From the NCBI GenBank assembly GCA_031254635.1, contig JAIRUB010000214.1, positions 1-7,049 of the forward strand: a stretch of DNA of 7,049 bases, given 5' to 3'. Shown here one piece after another: positions 5,225-7,049 of the stretch. The DNA comes from Prevotellaceae bacterium. GTDB lineage: Bacteria; Bacteroidota; Bacteroidia; Bacteroidales; UBA932. Numbering within the stretch: position 1 is the stretch's first letter; each line of letters begins with the position of its first letter. The position numbers and the translations under genes were made by a program. Under the pieces are notes generated by a model. The model was not told the origin of the DNA. It made no database searches and was given only the letters and a program-made list of their open reading frames with translations.

Positions 5225-6235
5225 ATGAGTTATGGATTAAGGATTAAAGATCTAAAGACAAAGGACTTCTTTTTGTCCTTTGTCTTTTTGTCCTTTATCT
5301 TTTTGTCTTATCCGGCTCTTGGCCAACCATCAGGTATTAAAAAATCGCCGCAAGACGACAGCCTTGCCATGTCGCTTATTGAACGTTTTGAACATACATA
5401 CCCTCAAGGCAGTATTTATTTTAAAAACATTGACACAAAAAACTTCATTGATAATATTAAACGACGGATTATAGCTCCCTATAAATTCTGCCAAGGATTC
5501 GGTGCTCAGTTTTGCGGACCGGCTGTATTGATTGCCAACACGCTGATTGCTGAAAATCCGGTAGGCTATGTTCAATTGATGATTGATTTTTATAACCACG
5601 GCGAAGCTGTTTACTTCAACGGGAAAGATTCTATCCGCTTGGCGCCCGATGAACAAACTCGCAGCTATGCCGGCAGAATATTGGAAGGAGCAAAAGAGCC
5701 GGAAGTAAAAAAAAGGATAAAGAAGGGCCGCGAATATGTTGAAAATAGCGAATTATTGAGTGAAAACGACGCAGACCAACTTATCCTGCTTTGTGTTAAA
5801 TATCGCTACCCCGGCTTGTTTGGGCGAGGCACTTTCCAACGTGGGGATGCCACCAGGAAGTTAAGCTTCGGCGCTACTATGTTTGGACAGTTTACCCAAA
5901 TTATCAGCGATTTTTTTGGCTTAAAATATACTGCAAAAGGAGTAAGCATACACGATTTTTTACCCTCCAATAAAAAGGTATGGGCTGCGCTTCAAGAAGC
6001 TTGCGCACAAAATAAAACTGTTTACCTGATGGTTGACGGTAATTATTTCCGTAAGCACTCGGAATTTGTTTCCTGGGGCTCTCATTTTTTTCGACTATTT
6101 GCCATACGCGATAATGGAAAAACCATTGACTTTGATATGTGGGATTACGGCTATCGGCGATGGGTTATCGGTTATAATCGCGAACGTTTTTTTGATGCCC
6201 TCACTGCATACCTAATAGTACACAATGAACAATGA
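5225..6235 (+). CDS. Secreted protein of unknown family, possible papain/C39-like fold
   Basis: 336 residues; I do not recognise a named family. A basic N-terminus (MSYGLRIKDLKTKD) precedes a hydrophobic core (15-29) and a probable signal peptidase I site, ALG|QPS, after residue 33, so the product is exported. The mature part contains QFCGPAVLIANTL (95-107), resembling the nucleophile helix of C39 and related papain-fold proteases, and late in the chain SWGSHFFRLFAI (284-294) and IDFDMWDYG (301-309), resembling their His strand and Asp segment. A possible triad is therefore Cys97, His287 and Asp304, with Gln90 a candidate oxyanion residue. This is inferred from motif order and spacing only. 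A Lys-rich, probably helical insert (about 155-185) lies between. It starts 10 bases after purN. Met49 is the next Met and would remove the signal peptide, so ATG 5225 is preferred. Confidence 0.75.
   Translation: MSYGLRIKDLKTKDFFLSFVFLSFIFLSYPALGQPSGIKKSPQDDSLAMSLIERFEHTYPQGSIYFKNIDTKNFIDNIKRRIIAPYKFCQGFGAQFCGPAVLIANTLIAENPVGYVQLMIDFYNHGEAVYFNGKDSIRLAPDEQTRSYAGRILEGAKEPEVKKRIKKGREYVENSELLSENDADQLILLCVKYRYPGLFGRGTFQRGDATRKLSFGATMFGQFTQIISDFFGLKYTAKGVSIHDFLPSNKKVWAALQEACAQNKTVYLMVDGNYFRKHSEFVSWGSHFFRLFAIRDNGKTIDFDMWDYGYRRWVIGYNRERFFDALTAYLIVHNEQ
5254..5287 (+). repeat. 13-bp perfect inverted repeat just downstream of purN
   Basis: AAAGACAAAGGAC (5254-5266) and GTCCTTTGTCTTT (5275-5287) are exact reverse complements around an 8-base spacer. 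The RNA hairpin begins 40 bases after the purN stop and is followed by a T-rich run, so it resembles a terminator, yet it lies inside the first 63 bases of the next reading frame. It may lower readthrough or translation of that gene. Confidence 0.8.
5269..5307 (+). repeat. 15-bp tandem repeat, 2.6 copies, coding the signal-peptide core
   Basis: The unit CTTTTTGTCCTTTGT (5269-5283) recurs as CTTTTTGTCCTTTAT (5284-5298) and partially as CTTTTTGTC (5299-5307). In frame it encodes FLSFV, FLSFI and FLSY, which together make the hydrophobic core of the downstream protein's signal peptide. A 15-bp unit keeps the frame when copies are gained or lost. Confidence 0.85.
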
Positions 6236-6262
6236 ATAATGAGAGGTACAAGGTGAAAATCA

Positions 6263-6294
6263 ATTTAACAATTTAAAGATTTAAGGATTTAAAT
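6263..6294 (+). repeat. Four tandem ATTTAANN octamers in the intergenic region before ruvC
   Basis: ATTTAACA, ATTTAAAG, ATTTAAGG and ATTTAAAT run head to tail. They follow AACAATGAATAATGAG (6227-6242), another low-complexity string of the kind scattered between Bacteroidota genes. The 113-base gap holds no gene and I see no TAnnTTTG promoter element, so ruvC may be read from upstream. Confidence 0.65.
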
Positions 6295-6348
6295 TATTGT
6301 AAATTCTTAAATATAAACCGCTTTACGTCTAACGCTTAACGATAAATA

Positions 6349-6933
6349 ATGTCTTCACGAAAAATAAATAATAACCAACCGCCGCCCGAGCGTATTATCA
6401 TGGGCATCGATCCGGGAACGAATGTTATGGGCTATGGCATTATCAAAACGCAGGGGAATAAAACGGAGTTATTAGTCATCGGAATTATTGACTTGAGAAA
6501 GAAAGCTGACCATTACCTTAAACTACAATACATTTTTGAACGGGTAAATCAACTTATTGAGGGTTATCATCCCGATGAGTTAGCCATTGAAGCGCCTTTC
6601 TACGGGAAGAACGTACAGTCGATGCTCAAATTGGGACGGGCGCAAGGCGCTGCTATTGCTGCCGCCTTGGCGCACAATATCCCCATTACGGAATATGCTC
6701 CGCGAAAAATCAAATTAGCCATCACCGGCCAAGGCGCTGCATCGAAAGAACAGGTGGCGGCTATGCTGCAAAAAGTGTTGAAGATAAAAGATATGCCCAA
6801 GCATCTTGATGCTACCGACGGTTTGGCTGCCGCCCTGTGTCATTTTTACCAAACCAACCGCCCTATTGCTGCCGGCGGCGCCAAGAGTTGGAAGGAGTTT
6901 ATCAATAAAAATCCGGAAAGAGTAGCGAAGTAG
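6349..6933 (+). CDS. ruvC: Crossover junction endodeoxyribonuclease RuvC
   Basis: 194-residue Holliday junction resolvase acting with RuvAB at the end of recombinational repair. The RNase H-like active site is complete: Asp21 in GIDPGTN (19-25), Glu81 in IEAPF (80-84), and Asp154 and Asp157 in HLDATDG (152-158), matching Asp7, Glu66, Asp138 and Asp141 of E. coli RuvC. The conserved GQGAASKEQV (127-136) is also present. The 17 residues before the first strand are longer than in E. coli; Met18 is an in-frame alternative start, but ATG 6349 follows the usual A/T-rich Bacteroidota start context, so I keep it. The Lys/Asn-rich tail (about 178-194) is also common. No ruvA or ruvB is in the window. 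Confidence 0.96.
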   Translation: MSSRKINNNQPPPERIIMGIDPGTNVMGYGIIKTQGNKTELLVIGIIDLRKKADHYLKLQYIFERVNQLIEGYHPDELAIEAPFYGKNVQSMLKLGRAQGAAIAAALAHNIPITEYAPRKIKLAITGQGAASKEQVAAMLQKVLKIKDMPKHLDATDGLAAALCHFYQTNRPIAAGGAKSWKEFINKNPERVAK

Positions 6934-6950
6934 TAGATTGTCCACTACTT
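6928..6950 (+). terminator. Weak terminator-like hairpin overlapping the ruvC stop
   Basis: AAGTAGT (6928-6934) and ACTACTT (6944-6950) are a perfect 7-bp inverted repeat with a 9-base loop, and the stop codon TAG lies in the left arm. The following ATAATTT is only a poor U-tract, so termination would be inefficient. No better terminator appears before the promoter at 6980. Confidence 0.4.
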
Positions 6951-6979
6951 ATAATTTAGGTAATAATTTTTGTAGAAAC

Positions 6980-7021
6980 TTTGGTAGTTTAAAAAAAGTT
7001 CGTATATTTGCCGTATATTTG
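6980..7021 (+). promoter_or_regulatory. Promoter for a gene beyond the right edge
   Basis: TTTG (6980-6983), 19 bases, then TATATTTG (7003-7010) is a full match to the Bacteroidota -33/-7 arrangement. A second TATATTTG (7014-7021) follows 11 bases on, and an inverted repeat GCCGT/ACGGC (7010-7014 and 7025-7029) overlaps it, covering the probable start of transcription. The gene served is not in the window. Confidence 0.65.
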
Positions 7022-7049
7022 TAAACGGCAAGAGTTACTGAACTGGTCT

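Noticed and set aside
5254..5307. CRISPR-like repeats
   Set aside because: Units are direct 15-bp copies with no spacers and lie in a coding frame; there are no cas genes in the window.
5330..5656. Minus-strand 108-residue frame and plus-strand 5280-5474 frame inside the secreted protein gene
   Set aside because: Overlap a longer frame with signal peptide and globular features; no independent motif.
6600..6945. Two minus-strand frames opposite ruvC
   Set aside because: Antisense shadows of a gene with all catalytic residues.

Overview
This window almost certainly comes from a member of the Bacteroidota. Four things point there: AT-rich intergenic DNA with several TAnnTTTG-type -7 promoter elements, no obvious Shine-Dalgarno sequences, a DUF4270 lipoprotein next to a short glycogen-synthase-like protein (a pairing known from this phylum), and simple-sequence intergenic repeats of the ATTTAAAG / AACAATGAATAATGA kind. 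The order cannot be fixed from the sequence.

Layout. Positions 1-449 hold no convincing gene. They contain a possible pair of divergent promoter elements near 38-80, an unexplained stretch at about 120-300, and a strong leftward terminator at 331-358. From 450 to 4494 everything is on the minus strand. In transcription order these are a GT5-domain-only glycogen-synthase-like protein (3691-4494), a DUF4270 lipoprotein (2372-3691, overlapping its neighbour by one base), tRNA-Lys(CTT) with its own promoter (2267-2339), a terminator-like hairpin (2232-2259), and a Uup-type ABC-F ATPase (450-2231) whose ATG touches the hairpin's U-tract. A 144-bp divergent promoter region (4495-4638) separates this block from a plus-strand block: purN (4639-5214), an unrecognised secreted protein with papain-like/C39-like features (5225-6235), and ruvC (6349-6933). 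At the right edge a good promoter (6980-7021) drives something beyond the window.

How the genes relate. purN (purine synthesis), ruvC (Holliday junction resolution), uup (ribosome/DNA-linked ABC-F) and tRNA-Lys are housekeeping. The two points most worth following are the secreted protein and the GT5-like/DUF4270 pair. The secreted protein's signal-peptide core is written in a 15-bp tandem repeat that also forms a 13-bp perfect hairpin just behind purN. The GT5-like/DUF4270 pair is translationally coupled, and the GT5-like partner lacks both the acceptor half of the enzyme and the usual KxGGL motif. I see no mobile element, CRISPR array, phage gene or defence system.
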